The notes under the pieces were generated by a model. That model was not told the origin of the DNA, searched no databases, and was given only the letters and a program-made list of their open reading frames with translations. Below are positions 25,749 through 33,826 of a stretch of DNA of 64,000 bases, piece by piece. Origin of the DNA: UBA4742 sp963785815 (GTDB lineage Bacteria > Actinomycetota > Acidimicrobiia > Acidimicrobiales > Acidimicrobilacustridaceae). Each line of letters opens with the position of its first letter. Position 1 is the stretch's first letter. Where the stretch lies: assembly GCA_963785815.1 (NCBI GenBank), contig CAWAWN010000002.1, positions 930,001 through 994,000 of the forward strand. Direction: 5' to 3'. The position numbers and the translations under genes were made by a program.

Positions 25749-26447
25749 TCAGCCAGCTCGTCGAACACGACGATGGCGCTCTCGATCGTGTGCAGCGCGC
25801 TCGATGCCCATCATCGTCTCGTGCTCGGCGCAAAGGGGCAAGGAGTCGATGACCTCGACCAGCTCGCGGGCGTGGCTGGTGTCGAGCTGCTCGTGGCGGG
25901 CGATGGTGCGGAAGGCATCGGCGGGCAGGTCGGTGGCCCGGCGCAACCGACCGGCGAACCCGGGCTGTGGCGGGTGGCCCTCGATGACGGCCATGTGGCC
26001 GAGCAGCGCCACCGGGTGGTGGTGGCGCAGCCAGTAGTACTGGGCGCCGACCAGGGTGGCCACGCTGGCCGGCGGGACCCGCCGGGCCGGTTCGTCGGGG
26101 TCAGCGCCGAGGGCCCGCAGGTCCTCGAGGATCCAGCGCTCGTGACCCGCCTCTTCGGGGGCGTGGTGGACCAGGTAGGGCACGAGGGCGGCTGCCACCG
26201 GGTCGTCGGGCGCCAGACGTCGGGCCTGCTCGAGGGCCGCATCCATCAGCGGGGTGGCGGATCGGACCACGCCGTGCATGGTGACCAGGTACCGGGGGTA
26301 GAGCTCGGCCACCTGGGGGCTGGCCCACAGGCGTTGGCTGGCCTGGGCCAGGGCCGGGTAGGCCAGGTCGATCTTGGCCGCCAGCCGCGACCCGGGGGTG
26401 CCAGGGCCCGCGGCGGTGGTCAGCTCGTGGAGGGTGGGCGTGGTCAC
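25749..26447 (-). CDS. Heme-oxygenase-like diiron oxidase (HDO), apparently frameshifted at the 3' end
   Basis: 232 residues as read, helical. HHAPEEAGHERWILEDL (E-x3-H...D) near residue 95 and EQLDTSHARELVEVID (D-x2-H) near residue 200 match metal ligands of the heme-oxygenase-like diiron oxidase/oxygenase superfamily, which oxidises amino acids and peptide-like substrates. GTG 26447 overlaps the stop of the upstream radical SAM gene (GTGA). The reading frame ends early with a basic tail; in the +1 frame from about 25818 the sequence continues as SSALHTIESAIVVFDELAES and stops at 25715, overlapping the MFS start by the usual four bases. A one-base indel (mutation or assembly error) is therefore likely. 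Confidence 0.7.
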   Translation of the reverse strand: MTTPTLHELTTAAGPGTPGSRLAAKIDLAYPALAQASQRLWASPQVAELYPRYLVTMHGVVRSATPLMDAALEQARRLAPDDPVAAALVPYLVHHAPEEAGHERWILEDLRALGADPDEPARRVPPASVATLVGAQYYWLRHHHPVALLGHMAVIEGHPPQPGFAGRLRRATDLPADAFRTIARHEQLDTSHARELVEVIDSLPLCAEHETMMGIERAAHDRERHRRVRRAG

Positions 26448-27514
26448 GGCGCTCCGATCAGGTTGATGGCCGTGACCAGCGGGTCCTCGGCCTCGTCGGG
26501 GTCCACCCGGTCGAGCATCTGCCAGCACAGGTCGCAGATGCTGGTGAAGCGCCGGTCGGCCAGATCGGCGAACCGGGGGTGGTCGGTGAGCGCGCCCAGC
26601 CCGGCGCCGCCCATGGCCCGCAGCCACGGGTCGGCGTGGAACCCGTCGAGGGCGTCGCCCACCGAGGTGTCCACCGTCAGGCGCCGACGGAGGTGGTCGG
26701 GGCCGTGGCCCATGATCACGCCCTCGTTGCAGCAGCCGGTCACGGTCCCGTCGTAGCGGACCATGGGGGAGGCCACCATCGAGCAGGCGCCGAAGTCGGC
26801 ACCCGCGGCCCGGCGGGTCAGGGTGAAGTGGTCCCCGCCGCGACCGGCGGTGAGGGGCGGGGTGGGATGCAGCTCGGCGTGGTCGGTCCAGTTCGACCCC
26901 AGCGCCCGGGTGAGCAGGTCGGCGGCCCGCTCCACCATCGAGCCCAGGTCGATGCACTGCACCACGATCCAGGCCCCCGAGGCGGCCACCGCCCGCGCCG
27001 CGTGGATGTAGCGCTCGTCGGGCAGCCGCTCGGCGTGGAACCCGTCGGTGCTGAGGAACACCGTGGTGGTGCGGGCCAGGACCTCGGCGATCCAGGCCGG
27101 GGGTCGGGCGGCCACGCCCCAGTGACCCGAGGTGTAGACGACCAGTCGCCGACCCGACTCGGTCACCCGACGCGCCACCAGGCTGAGGCCGCGGCGCTCG
27201 ACGAACGGCTCGCCGCCGGACACCCCGATCACGTCGAGTCCGGGCTGGGCGCACAGCCCGTCGACGATGCGGCCGAACAGGTCGAAGTCGGAGATGGACG
27301 GGCTGTCGCGCCGAGAGTCGACCGAGCAGTGGTCGCACTCGACCGGGCAGCGGTCGGTGATGAACAGCAGCGTCGAGCGGCCGCGTTGGGATCGGATCTG
27401 CTCGAGCTCGGCCCAGCCCAGCCGGCCGGGCAGGGGGTCGAGCACCGGCGGCGCGGGCGTCGGGCGGGCGGCGCTCTCGAGCGCCCCGGCCCGGGCCGGA
27501 ACCCGATCGGTCAC
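26444..27514 (-). CDS. Radical SAM/SPASM-type peptide maturase B
   Basis: 356 residues. The [4Fe-4S] motif is TDRCPVECDHC (C-x3-C-x2-C at residues 56, 60, 63), followed by GVSGGEPFVERRG (GGE motif that binds SAM) and FLSTDGFH. The C-terminal third has additional cysteines (FGACSM, GTVTGCCNEG, SICDLCW) arranged like a SPASM/twitch auxiliary cluster domain, typical for enzymes that modify ribosomal peptides. It starts with GTG overlapping the stop of radical SAM gene A and ends overlapping the diiron oxidase start. It is not a close duplicate of A, so two distinct modification steps are expected. Confidence 0.85.
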   Translation of the reverse strand: MTDRVPARAGALESAARPTPAPPVLDPLPGRLGWAELEQIRSQRGRSTLLFITDRCPVECDHCSVDSRRDSPSISDFDLFGRIVDGLCAQPGLDVIGVSGGEPFVERRGLSLVARRVTESGRRLVVYTSGHWGVAARPPAWIAEVLARTTTVFLSTDGFHAERLPDERYIHAARAVAASGAWIVVQCIDLGSMVERAADLLTRALGSNWTDHAELHPTPPLTAGRGGDHFTLTRRAAGADFGACSMVASPMVRYDGTVTGCCNEGVIMGHGPDHLRRRLTVDTSVGDALDGFHADPWLRAMGGAGLGALTDHPRFADLADRRFTSICDLCWQMLDRVDPDEAEDPLVTAINLIGAP

Positions 27515-28590
27515 GCCGGCACCGGTTCGGCAGCGCCCAGGTTCACGAGGTGGGCGTAGCGGGCCAGCCCGTGGCGGCGGATGAAGAGCTCCGCCGAGGC
27601 GTGGCGGTGCAGGGCGTCGGCCTGCGCCTCGATCAGCTGGGAACCCGGGCGGGCCATGAGTTGGTCGACGGCGCCGGGCAGGCCCGGATCGTCGGACAGG
27701 TGCTGGCAGGTGGCGCAGAACCCGGTGCAGGCCACCTGGGTCGACTGGGTGGCGGCCAGGTGCTCGGGGCCGAAGGTGCGGATGGCCCGCAGCAGCGGCG
27801 AGGTGGCCGACCGGGACCGCACCGTCGCCCAGTCCTCGGTGGCGGCGTGGCCCAGGCGCAGGTGGGCGGGGGCCGGACCGTCGACCACGTCGTCGTTGCC
27901 GCAGGCCACGATCGTGCCGTCGAACGCCACCACCGGCCAGAAGGCCAGGGTGCAGGGATCGGCCTCCACCACGCGGGGTCGGCGCACGGTGGGCATCGCC
28001 ACCCACTCCTTGGCCCGGCCCATGGAGTTGACGCCGTTGACCAGCATGGGCACCCGATCGTCGAACCGGGCGCGGATGGCCTCGGTGGTGGACGCCAGGT
28101 AGGGGTCGTCGGCGTCGAGGCCGACCAGGTGGATGCTGACGTCGACGCCGTCGTCCACCAGCGTCTCCAGCGCCCGGAACACGTCGGACCGGGACACCTC
28201 CTGCTCGTGGAACACGTCGATGCTGGCCGAGAAGTGGTCCAGGCTGTCGATGGCGGCCCGGATGGCCGGCGGGATGCGGGGCGTGCGAGCCCAGTACATG
28301 CCCGACAGCGCCACCGAGCGGGTGCCCGCGACGCGGGCCTGCTCGGCCAGGGTGCGCACCAGGTCGGGGCGCAGGAAGGCTTCGCCGCCGGAGATGGCCA
28401 GCACCTCGGGGTGGTCGTCGGGGGTGAAGGACCCGACGAACCGGGTGAACCACTCGGCCGGCGCCTCTTCGCTGGTGGAGGTCGAGTTGGTGGCGCAGTG
28501 GGCACAGCTCAGGGGGCACCGGCGGGTCAGGGCCAGGGAGACCCCGCCAGCAGGGATCGAGCGGAAGGCCAGCAGGTCGGTGAGGTGCAC
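27511..28590 (-). CDS. Radical SAM/SPASM-type peptide maturase A
   Basis: 359 residues. TRRCPLSCAHC gives the C-x3-C-x2-C cluster motif at residues 25, 29 and 32, close to the N-terminus; LAISGGEAFLRPDLV is the GGE motif and HFSASIDVFHE follows as in peptide-modifying members. The C-terminal region has CTLAFWPVVAFDGTIVACGND and CTGFCATCQHL, i.e. SPASM-like auxiliary cysteines. It lies 168 bp downstream of the small peptide gene and starts with GTG. Together with enzyme B, the diiron oxidase and the MFS exporter it forms an operon that most likely processes the peptide. Confidence 0.85.
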   Translation of the reverse strand: MHLTDLLAFRSIPAGGVSLALTRRCPLSCAHCATNSTSTSEEAPAEWFTRFVGSFTPDDHPEVLAISGGEAFLRPDLVRTLAEQARVAGTRSVALSGMYWARTPRIPPAIRAAIDSLDHFSASIDVFHEQEVSRSDVFRALETLVDDGVDVSIHLVGLDADDPYLASTTEAIRARFDDRVPMLVNGVNSMGRAKEWVAMPTVRRPRVVEADPCTLAFWPVVAFDGTIVACGNDDVVDGPAPAHLRLGHAATEDWATVRSRSATSPLLRAIRTFGPEHLAATQSTQVACTGFCATCQHLSDDPGLPGAVDQLMARPGSQLIEAQADALHRHASAELFIRRHGLARYAHLVNLGAAEPVPA

Positions 28591-28758
28591 GATCGATCCT
28601 CGCGGTGTGTCGCAGTCCTCAGCGGACAGTCGGTGAGTCGGTCAGGTCGAACGGAGGGAGCGGGATGGAGCGGGATCCACACGACCGTCTGCCCCGGACG
28701 CAGCGATGCGCCCGGGGCAGGACCGCCGTAGCGGTGCCCGGTCGCCTGGAGGGTCCGG

Positions 28759-28953
28759 CTACCAGACCAGGTTGCCGTCGGCCAGGTGGCGGGCGGCGAA
28801 GCCGCCGACCTCGTCCTCGCCGTTCAGCTTGGCCCGGATGGACGCCAGCGACGCCAGCTCGGCCTCGTCGAGGCGGCCCAGGGCCTCCTGCTCCTCGGCC
28901 GAGAGCGAGTCGATGTTCATGCCGGAGTCCTTCAGCACGCTGAGATCAGCCAT
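28759..28953 (-). CDS. Probable RiPP or cofactor precursor peptide (64 residues)
   Basis: 64 residues starting MADLSVLKDSGMNI. ATG 28953 is preceded by AAGGAGAAGG, one of the best ribosome-binding sites in the window, which argues for high expression and against a longer frame. Residues 16-43 (SLSAEEQEALGRLDEAELAS and on) are a charged, Leu-rich helix of leader-peptide type. The tail after N44-G45 changes character: an acidic EDE, then VGGF, AARH, and the C-terminal LADGNLVW. There is no Cys, Tyr or Pro; the aromatic residues are Phe52 and Trp64, the latter being the last residue. No signal peptide or membrane segment. Two radical SAM genes follow on the same strand. From memory it resembles short actinobacterial peptides found next to radical SAM genes (an 'aroma-sacti' type group); unverified. 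Confidence 0.7.
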   Translation of the reverse strand: MADLSVLKDSGMNIDSLSAEEQEALGRLDEAELASLASIRAKLNGEDEVGGFAARHLADGNLVW

Positions 28954-29129
28954 TGCCTTCTCCTTGTTCGTGGATGGGTTGGTTGCTGCTGGGATGGATG
29001 GCACTGCTGCTGTCGTGCCGTTGCCAGGGGCACCCGCGGTGCCTCGGTGCGAGATGACGCCGCCGTCTCGCCCCGGTTACGCGCCTCGTGCGGCCCGATG
29101 ACCATCAAACGCCTGCGACCGCCCGACGG

Positions 29130-29150
29130 CATGAGTAGCGGCTACTCATG
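29130..29150. promoter_or_regulatory. 21-bp perfect palindrome upstream of the peptide cluster and of the DUF445 gene
   Basis: Arms CATGAGTAGC (29130-29139) and GCTACTCATG (29141-29150) around a single G. It contains TGAGTAG-N3-CTACTCA, identical to the core at 23151-23167. It is 28 bp before the DUF445 start and about 180 bp upstream of the peptide start on the other strand, so it could control both. The cognate regulator is not identified. Confidence 0.75.
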
Positions 29151-29177
29151 TTCGCCACTGGCGGTAGACCGGTGGCC

Positions 29178-30446
29178 ATGACCTCCCCCGTGGTGCTGCC
29201 CCGTCCCGGTTCCGAGCTCCGGCGGGCCCGACAGCTGGTCGTGATGAAGCGACGGGCCACCGCCCTGCTGGCCGCGGTCACGCTGGCCTTCCTGGCCGTG
29301 ACCCGGTTCGGCGGGACCGGCGGCTGGGCCGGCTACGCCCAGGCGGCGGCTGAGGCGGCCATGGTCGGTGGGCTGGCTGACTGGTTCGCGGTGACCGCCC
29401 TGTTCCGCCATCCGTTGGGCCTGCCCGTCCCCCACACCGCCATCGTGGTCGAGCGCAAGGACCAGTTCGCCGAGACGCTGGGGCAGTTCATCCAGGAGAG
29501 CTTCGTGACGCCCGACGCCATCGTCGAGCGGGTGCAGGCGGCCGGGGTCGTGGACCGGCTGGCCGAGTGGCTGTCCGATCCCGACCACGCGGCCCGGGCC
29601 GCGGCCGAGCTGACCTCGGCGCTGGGGGTGGTGCTCGACTTCGCTCCCGACGAGGAGGTGCAGCGGAACCTGGAGAGCACCCTGGCCGACCGGCTGGACA
29701 CGGTGACGCTGGCGCCGGCGGCCGGGCGCACGCTCGAGTTCCTGATCGCCGAGGAGCGCCACTCCCCGGTCGAGACAGCTGCCTTCGCCGGGCTGGAGCG
29801 CTACCTGGGCGAGCACGGCACCGAGCTGCGCGACCGGGTTGGGCCGGAGAGCCCGTGGTGGTTGCCCGGCGCGGTCGAGGACCGGATCTTCGAGCGCCTG
29901 CTGACCGCGGCCCGCACGGTGCTGTCGGCCATGGCCAGCGATCCCGAGCACCCGATGCGGCGCTCCTTCGACCAGTACCTGGCCAAGCTGGCCGACGACC
30001 TCCAGCACTCGCCGGAGCTGGCCCAGCGCGGCGAGCAGCTCAAGCACGACCTGATGAACCGGCCCGAGGTGCGCGATTGGGTGGGATCGCTGTGGATCGA
30101 TCTGAAGGGCCGCATCCGCGACGAGATCGACGACCCCACGTCGCCGCTGCGCGACCGGCTGGCCGCCATGCTGGTGGACCTCGGTCAGCGGTTGGCCGAC
30201 GATGCCGCCCTGCGGGCCACGGTGGACGATGTCCTGGCCGACGCGGCGCGGTTCGCGGCCACCCGCTTCGACGGCGAGATCGCCGACCTGGTCAGCGGGA
30301 CCATCTCCCGTTGGGACGCGGCCGAGACCTCGCGACGGCTCGAGCTGCTGCTCGGGCCCGACCTGCAGTTCATCCGGATCAACGGGACGGTGGTGGGGGC
30401 GGCAGCCGGGCTGGCGCTGCACGCCGTGGCCCAGCTCGTCGCCTGA
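29178..30446 (+). CDS. DUF445 family protein
   Basis: 422 residues. The N-terminal TM helix (TALLAAVTLAFLAVTRFGG) followed by AAEAAMVGGLADWFAVTALFRHPLGLPVPHTAIV is the signature of DUF445, with a long helical middle and a second hydrophobic segment at the extreme C-terminus (VVGAAAGLALHAVAQLVA). These are membrane-associated proteins of unknown function. I chose ATG 29178 over an upstream ATG at 29148 that lies inside the palindrome. Divergent from the radical SAM peptide cluster. Confidence 0.85.
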   Translation: MTSPVVLPRPGSELRRARQLVVMKRRATALLAAVTLAFLAVTRFGGTGGWAGYAQAAAEAAMVGGLADWFAVTALFRHPLGLPVPHTAIVVERKDQFAETLGQFIQESFVTPDAIVERVQAAGVVDRLAEWLSDPDHAARAAAELTSALGVVLDFAPDEEVQRNLESTLADRLDTVTLAPAAGRTLEFLIAEERHSPVETAAFAGLERYLGEHGTELRDRVGPESPWWLPGAVEDRIFERLLTAARTVLSAMASDPEHPMRRSFDQYLAKLADDLQHSPELAQRGEQLKHDLMNRPEVRDWVGSLWIDLKGRIRDEIDDPTSPLRDRLAAMLVDLGQRLADDAALRATVDDVLADAARFAATRFDGEIADLVSGTISRWDAAETSRRLELLLGPDLQFIRINGTVVGAAAGLALHAVAQLVA

Positions 30447-30498
30447 CCACCCCGAACTTCGTGGTCCGCCCGAGCCAGGCCCGTGTGATCGTGGTGGT

Positions 30499-30852
30499 GT
30501 GGAACCCCGAGCCGCCGACCAGCTGATCGATCGGATGCGTGGCGACCTGACCGCGGCCCGCCGCGACCGCGACGCGGCCGCCGTCACCGCCCTGCGCACC
30601 GCCTTGGCCGCGGTCGCCAACGCGCAGGCCCCGCCCCTGCCGGCCACGTCGTCCGGGCAGCCGCCCCAGCCGCCCGGGGTGCGCGCCGAGGTCGACCGGC
30701 TGGTCCTGACCGCGGCCGACATCGATGCCGTGCTCGCGGCCGAGATCACCGATCGACTCGACACCATCGCCCTCTACGAGGCTCACGGCCGCGCCGACCA
30801 GGCGGGGGAGCTGCGCGCCCAGGTGGCCGTGCTGCGCCGCTACCTGACCTGA
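30499..30852 (+). CDS. GatB/YqeY-domain-like small protein
   Basis: 117 residues, helical. LIDRMRGDLTAARRDRDAAA with a following TALRTALAAVANAQA and the end IALYEAHGRADQAGELRAQV, VLRRYLT match the pattern of YqeY proteins (homologous to the tRNA-binding tail of GatB). Members may bind tRNA; their role is unclear. GTG 30499 is the start that leaves only the conserved part. It follows DUF445 by 52 bp. Confidence 0.7.
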   Translation: MEPRAADQLIDRMRGDLTAARRDRDAAAVTALRTALAAVANAQAPPLPATSSGQPPQPPGVRAEVDRLVLTAADIDAVLAAEITDRLDTIALYEAHGRADQAGELRAQVAVLRRYLT

Positions 30853-30869
30853 TGGTGGGACCGGTCGGT

Positions 30870-30884
30870 CGGGCGCCGCGCCCG
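30870..30884. terminator. Hairpin between convergent genes
   Basis: CGGGCG-CCG-CGCCCG immediately after the YqeY-like stop, with the convergent lipoprotein gene ending at 30922. A short GC-rich stem without T tract; a possible bidirectional terminator. Confidence 0.4.
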
Positions 30885-30921
30885 GCCGTGGGGGATCACA
30901 CCGACGACACGACCACGCCGA

Positions 30922-31596
30922 TCAGGCCGAGGCCATCGGGGTGATGGTGAACTCACCACCGCACACCTGGAAGGCGCCGGCGATGGTGAGGGCGTCGAGC
31001 TGGCCCGGGGGATAGATCCGGATCGAGGTCGAGGTGGCCCAGCACGGTGTCGGGCTCAGACCCGGGTTCTGGCTCTCGAGCGTGGTCTGGGCCGCGGCGC
31101 CGGGCGCCAGCACGACGGGGGACACGGGCCGGGCGGCGCGGGTGGCGGGGTTGCCGATGAGCTGGCCGCTGCCGGCGAGCAGCGACACCCCCGGATAGCC
31201 CGACACCACGCAGGTGGCGGCCCCGTGGTTGGTGAGGCTGAGGGGCACGAGCAGGTGGCCGGCCGCGCCCTGGCCGGCACCCAGGCTGGCGGTGAGCTGG
31301 CTGGTCGGGCAGGCGGGCGGGCCCGAGGCGCTGGTGCTGGTCGAACCGCCGGCCGCGGTCGTGGTGGGCGCGGCCGTCGTCGTGGACGAGCCCGACGTCG
31401 AGGTGGTGGTCGACCCGTGTCCCCGAGCCGTGGTGGTGGTCGTGCGCCCGGCGTGGGACCGCGTTGAGCTGCAGGCGGCGGCCACGGCCAGCACCACCAC
31501 CAGCACCGAGGTGGCCCGGGTCGCCCGGCGGGGAGCGCTCACAGGACGATCGGGCTGTACTGGGCGGGGTACTGCGTCGGCCATCGGCGGCTCCAT
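30922..31596 (-). CDS. DUF4232-type lipoprotein
   Basis: 224 residues. SVLVVVLAVAAACSS is a lipoprotein signal with lipobox; a Thr/Ser-rich linker (TTTTTARGHGSTTTSTSG and on) leads to a ~125-residue domain with PACPTSQLTASLG, VPLSLTNHGAATCVVSGYPG and conserved cysteines, as in actinobacterial DUF4232 proteins. Likely lipid-anchored on the cell surface. ATG 31596 has a GGGAG upstream; GTG 31542 would place the signal at the very N-terminus and is a serious alternative. Confidence 0.75.
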   Translation of the reverse strand: MEPPMADAVPRPVQPDRPVSAPRRATRATSVLVVVLAVAAACSSTRSHAGRTTTTTARGHGSTTTSTSGSSTTTAAPTTTAAGGSTSTSASGPPACPTSQLTASLGAGQGAAGHLLVPLSLTNHGAATCVVSGYPGVSLLAGSGQLIGNPATRAARPVSPVVLAPGAAAQTTLESQNPGLSPTPCWATSTSIRIYPPGQLDALTIAGAFQVCGGEFTITPMASA

Positions 31597-31770
31597 GCGG
31601 GTGCTCCCTCGTCCGGTGGCCGAGCATACCGGTGCCGATCGGGCCCCTCCGCGAGTCGGCCACGGTTCCCTCTCCGCAGATGGAACCGACGTTCTCTTCT
31701 TGATAGTGTCAAATTCTCAGATCGACTGGAGACCGGCGGGCTGCCGGCAGCGAGGGCGAGGGAGTCGCAG

Positions 31771-32532
31771 ATGGCCGAATCGATCGAGAAGGTGGCGGTC
31801 GTGACCGGAGGGGCCTCGGGCATCGGTCTGGCCATCGCCCAGCGCCTGGCCCGCGACGGGGCCAAGGTCGCCATCTTCGACCTCGACGGCGAGGCCGCCG
31901 ACCAGGCCGCGGCCGCCATCGTGGCCGAGGGGTCGACCGCCATCGGCGTGGCGGCCGACGTGTCCGACCGCGCCGCCATCGACCGGGGCGCCGACGAGGT
32001 GCGCGCCGCCTTCGGGCCGATCACCATCCTGGTCAACAACGCCGGCATGGACGGGTTCGCCCCCTTCCTCAAGATCACCGAGGAGACCTGGAACCGCATC
32101 CTCGCGGTCAACCTCACCGGCACGTTCCACTGCTGCCAGGCCATGCTGCCCGACATGATCGAGGTCGGCTGGGGGCGCATCGTCAACATCTCGTCGTCGA
32201 GCACGCACGGCGGCCAGCCCTTCATGACCCACTACGTGGCCTCGAAGTCGGGCGTCGTCGGCCTGACCAAGTCGTTGGCCCTCGAGTTCGGGGCCAAGGG
32301 CGTCACCGTCAACACCATCCCGCCGGGGTTCATCGACACCCCCATGCTGCGGCGCAGCGACGAGAAGGGTCGGCTCGGGCCGGGTGGCATCGAGGACGCG
32401 ATCGCCCGCACCCCCGTGCGGCGCGCCGGGCGCCCCGAGGACATCGCCGCCGCCTGCGCCTTCCTGGTGTCGGACGAGGCAAGCTACGTGACCGGCCAGA
32501 TCATCGGGGTCAACGGGGGCCGCAACACCTGA
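31771..32532 (+). CDS. Short-chain dehydrogenase/reductase (3-oxoacyl-ACP reductase/hydroxyacyl-CoA dehydrogenase-like)
   Basis: 253 residues. VVTGGASGIGLAIA, NNAGMDGFAPF, NISSSSTHGG and YVASKSGV are the cofactor, NNAG, Ser and YxxxK motifs of a classical SDR; the C-terminus YVTGQIIGVNGGRNT is typical. It resembles 2-hydroxycyclohexanecarboxyl-CoA dehydrogenase-like enzymes of ring degradation. First gene of a rightward operon with a CMD-like gene (45 bp gap) and an NAD-binding dehydrogenase. Confidence 0.9.
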   Translation: MAESIEKVAVVTGGASGIGLAIAQRLARDGAKVAIFDLDGEAADQAAAAIVAEGSTAIGVAADVSDRAAIDRGADEVRAAFGPITILVNNAGMDGFAPFLKITEETWNRILAVNLTGTFHCCQAMLPDMIEVGWGRIVNISSSSTHGGQPFMTHYVASKSGVVGLTKSLALEFGAKGVTVNTIPPGFIDTPMLRRSDEKGRLGPGGIEDAIARTPVRRAGRPEDIAAACAFLVSDEASYVTGQIIGVNGGRNT

Positions 32533-32577
32533 GGCCCCCGCAGGGTGGCCCGGGCCGGTTCGATTCGGGAGGCACCG

Positions 32578-32958
32578 ATGGAAGAGACCGAAGACCTGCG
32601 CCGGGCCCGGGCCATGCGCCGGGCCATGTTGGGCGACGCCTACGTCGACGCCCAGGTCGACGAGCCGAACCCGACGTTGGCGGAGTTCCAGGACTACCTC
32701 ACGTCCATGGCGTGGGGGGTGTGGGCTCGCGAGGGTGCGCTGAGCACCCGCGACCGCAGCCTGCTGGTGCTGGCCATGACCGCGGCGCTGGGCCGGATGG
32801 ACGAGTTCGAGTTGCACGCCGGGGCCCGGGCGCAGACCGGCGTGACCGACGATGAGCTCGACGAGCTGCTGTTCCAGATCGCGGCCTATTGCGGGGGGCC
32901 CGCCGCCCTGTCGGCCAAGCGGTCGGTGCAGGCCGTGCGCGCCCGCGAGGCCTCGTGA
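32578..32958 (+). CDS. Carboxymuconolactone decarboxylase family protein (PcaC-like)
   Basis: 126 residues. RDRSLLVLAMTAALGRMDEFELHAGAR and ELDELLFQIAAYCGGPAALSAKR match gamma-carboxymuconolactone decarboxylase, an all-helical trimer/hexamer that removes CO2 in the beta-ketoadipate pathway, or a paralogue with another substrate. Good GGGAGG ribosome site before ATG 32578. Other genes of the beta-ketoadipate pathway are not adjacent, so the true substrate is open. Confidence 0.85.
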   Translation: MEETEDLRRARAMRRAMLGDAYVDAQVDEPNPTLAEFQDYLTSMAWGVWAREGALSTRDRSLLVLAMTAALGRMDEFELHAGARAQTGVTDDELDELLFQIAAYCGGPAALSAKRSVQAVRAREAS

Positions 32959-32959
32959 C

Positions 32960-33826
32960 GTGACCCGGGTGGGGATCGTCGGCCTGGGCAACATGGGCCG
33001 CGCCCTGGCCGTCAACCTGGTGGGCGCCGGCCTCGACGTGGTGGCCCACGACCGGGCCGGACCGCAGCACTGCCCGGAGGGGGCCACGTTCGTGGACGAC
33101 GTCGAGGCGTTGGCCGCGGCCTGCGACGCGGCCGTGCTGAGCCTGCCCGACGGGGTCGCCTGCGACTCGGTGGCGCGCCAGCTGGTCGGGGCACCCGACC
33201 GCCGGGTCGGCTACGTGGTGGACACCTCCACCATCGGCGTGGCCGCGGCGCGTGCCGTCGACGACCGGCTGGGCGAGGCGGGCATCGGCTACGTGGACGC
33301 GCCGGTCTCCGGTGGGGTGGCGGGGGCCCGGGCCCGCACCCTCTCGGTCATGTACGCCGCGCCCCGCGAGGCGTGCGAGGCCGTGGCGCCGGTGTTGGCC
33401 GGGTTGAGCGATCGCCGCCGGTGCGTGGGCTCCCGTCCGGGCCTGGCCCAGGCGTTGAAGCTGGCCAACAACTTCCTGTCGGCCACGGCTCTGGCCGCCA
33501 CCAGCGAAGCCGTCGCCTTCGGCGTGTCGGTGGGCCTCGACCTGGCCACCATGGTCGAGGTGCTGGACGCCTCGAGCGGCCAGAGCGCGGCCACCCGTGA
33601 CAAGTTCCCCCACCACGTGGTCACCGGGACCTACGCGGCCGGGTTCACCAACTCGCTGATGGCCAAGGACGTGCGCCTCTACCTCGAGGCGGTCGTTGCC
33701 CAGGACGGGCCCACGCGGCTCGGCCAGGTGACGAGGTCGGTGTGGAACGACTTCGCCGACGCCGAGCCCGGCGCGGACTTCACGCGGATCTACCCCTTCG
33801 TCGAGCGCGGCGAGCCCGGTCAGTAG
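32960..33826 (+). CDS. NAD(P)-dependent beta-hydroxyacid dehydrogenase (3-hydroxyisobutyrate dehydrogenase family)
   Basis: 288 residues. RVGIVGLGNMGRALA is the Rossmann dinucleotide loop, DAPVSGGVAGA the substrate-binding motif, and LKLANNFLSA carries the catalytic lysine; the helical C-terminal domain is complete. It would oxidise a short beta-hydroxyacid. The GTG start is one base after the CMD stop. The oppositely directed branched-chain 2-oxoacid dehydrogenase genes next to it fit a link to valine-type or short branched acid metabolism. Convergent overlap of 7 bp with the E1 gene. Confidence 0.85.
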   Translation: MTRVGIVGLGNMGRALAVNLVGAGLDVVAHDRAGPQHCPEGATFVDDVEALAAACDAAVLSLPDGVACDSVARQLVGAPDRRVGYVVDTSTIGVAAARAVDDRLGEAGIGYVDAPVSGGVAGARARTLSVMYAAPREACEAVAPVLAGLSDRRRCVGSRPGLAQALKLANNFLSATALAATSEAVAFGVSVGLDLATMVEVLDASSGQSAATRDKFPHHVVTGTYAAGFTNSLMAKDVRLYLEAVVAQDGPTRLGQVTRSVWNDFADAEPGADFTRIYPFVERGEPGQ

